Assembly: GCA_947444055.1 (NCBI GenBank)
Contig: CANEYR010000002.1
Coordinates: 62,001-126,000, forward strand
Source of the DNA: Planctomycetota bacterium
Lineage (GTDB): Bacteria > Planctomycetota > UBA1135 > UBA2386
Length of the DNA: 64,000 nucleotides
Direction of reading: 5' to 3'
Part shown: piece after piece, positions 63,533-64,000 of the stretch
Numbering within the stretch: position 1 is the first letter of the stretch
Layout of the letters: each line of letters starts with the position of its first letter
The notes under the pieces: generated by a model
The model's database searches: none
Seen by the model: the letters and a program-made list of their open reading frames with translations, nothing else
What the model was told of the DNA's origin: nothing
Made by a program: the position numbers and the translations under genes

Positions 63533-63978
63533 CGGGCGATGCGCGCGGCTTTGGCGCGTTCGGCCAGGGCCGCGACCTCGGCGTTCGCGGATTCGTCTTC
63601 GGTGCGGCGGTCGCCTGGTGCTGGATCGACCGCAATCTGGGTCGTGACGTCGCCGCGCCCGTTCGCGGCGCGAGCCAGCAGTTCGAGTGGAAAGTCGAGT
63701 GGGAAGATCCACGCGCTCACCGGCACCGGCATGAGCACCAGCTGACTCTTCGGTTGGTGGCGCCAATCGCTGCGACCGCCGACATCCGCTGGCACCGCGT
63801 CCCAGCGGGTGGTGCCGTAGTAGCGGAACGGCAGGCTCGTCGCCGTGGTCGCGCGGCCGTCGACGAAGACGGTGTGCTGGCCCGGGTTGTCGATGTGCAG
63901 GGCCGGTCCAGTGCAAGCGGTCGCAACCGCCAGGGTGGCGGCGATGGCGAACAGCAGGGGCTTCTGGTGAGGGCGCAC
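63529..63978 (-). CDS. PEGA-like lipoprotein
   Basis: A 149-residue lipoprotein (lipobox ATAC, Cys22). A short beta-rich domain carries NPGQHTVFVDGRATTATSLPFRYYG, resembling PEGA modules (P-G-x-VFVDG ... LPFRYYGT), followed by FPLDFPLELLARA and a charged tail (about 125-149). PEGA domains are found in surface proteins. The start is GTG 63978, 22 bp from the end of the window, so an earlier start is possible. It is coupled to murD by a 4-bp overlap. Confidence 0.65.
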   Translation of the reverse strand: MRPHQKPLLFAIAATLAVATACTGPALHIDNPGQHTVFVDGRATTATSLPFRYYGTTRWDAVPADVGGRSDWRHQPKSQLVLMPVPVSAWIFPLDFPLELLARAANGRGDVTTQIAVDPAPGDRRTEDESANAEVAALAERAKAARIAR

Positions 63979-64000
63979 GGGCGTCGAGTTCGGAACGTGC

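Overview
This 64 kb window is a GC-rich, gene-dense chromosomal segment of a diderm bacterium. It carries an Omp85/BamA-type protein, a TolC-type channel, many lipoproteins and secreted proteins, and MurD, so the cell has an outer membrane and peptidoglycan. A planctomycete (Planctomycetota) is my best guess. The reasons are the large secreted multi-domain proteins (metallopeptidases, HEAT-VWA, sialate esterase-like, toroid and CAP proteins), two secreted proteins sharing a C-terminal domain type I associate with that phylum, a short ECF-type sigma factor and an isolated flagellin. This assignment is inference; no rRNA or tRNA is present to confirm it.

Layout. (1) 1-3302, + strand: a signalling cluster made of a STAS protein, a histidine kinase with a pseudo-receiver, a single-domain response regulator and a degenerate HD-GYP-like protein. 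(2) 3315-9189, - strand: a complete MacAB-TolC-like tripartite export operon (TolC, adaptor, ATPase, permease). (3) 9294-19656, + strand: a tightly packed housekeeping run of coaB, ftsK, a second FtsK-like gene without the motor, dnaB, an Omp85 gene, a Nudix hydrolase and a LOG-family gene. (4) 19673-28467: CBS and FapA-like genes, a secreted repeat protein, an HDOD protein overlapping a transhydrogenase, a ChaN-like lipoprotein, an SDR and an outer-membrane lipoprotein. (5) 28530-37282: an M36-like secreted protease, an orphan short flagellin divergent from a short sigma factor, an M14 carboxypeptidase and a PilX-like protein. (6) 37457-56483, mostly + strand: secreted and membrane proteins, including HEAT-VWA, two paralogous peptidase-MA-like proteins (one fused to a CAP domain), class I aldolase, a C45-type Ntn hydrolase, a membrane spermidine-synthase-like protein, a DUF1570-like metallopeptidase, TM2-like proteins, a sialate O-acetylesterase-like protein and a terpenoid-cyclase-fold protein. 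(7) 56510-63978, - strand: a PEGA-like lipoprotein, murD, mcsA, mcsB and clpC, then a strong terminator and dprA.

The observations most worth following are the motor-less FtsK paralogue directly downstream of ftsK, and a full McsA-McsB-ClpC protein-arginine-phosphorylation cassette (mostly known from Firmicutes) without a CtsR gene beside it and directly downstream of murD. A third is a recurring pattern of 12-15 bp tandem repeats placed at gene ends, starts and gaps. Neighbouring genes very often overlap by 4 bp (ATGA or GTGA), which implies strong translational coupling. No CRISPR array, insertion sequence, prophage, tRNA or rRNA was seen.
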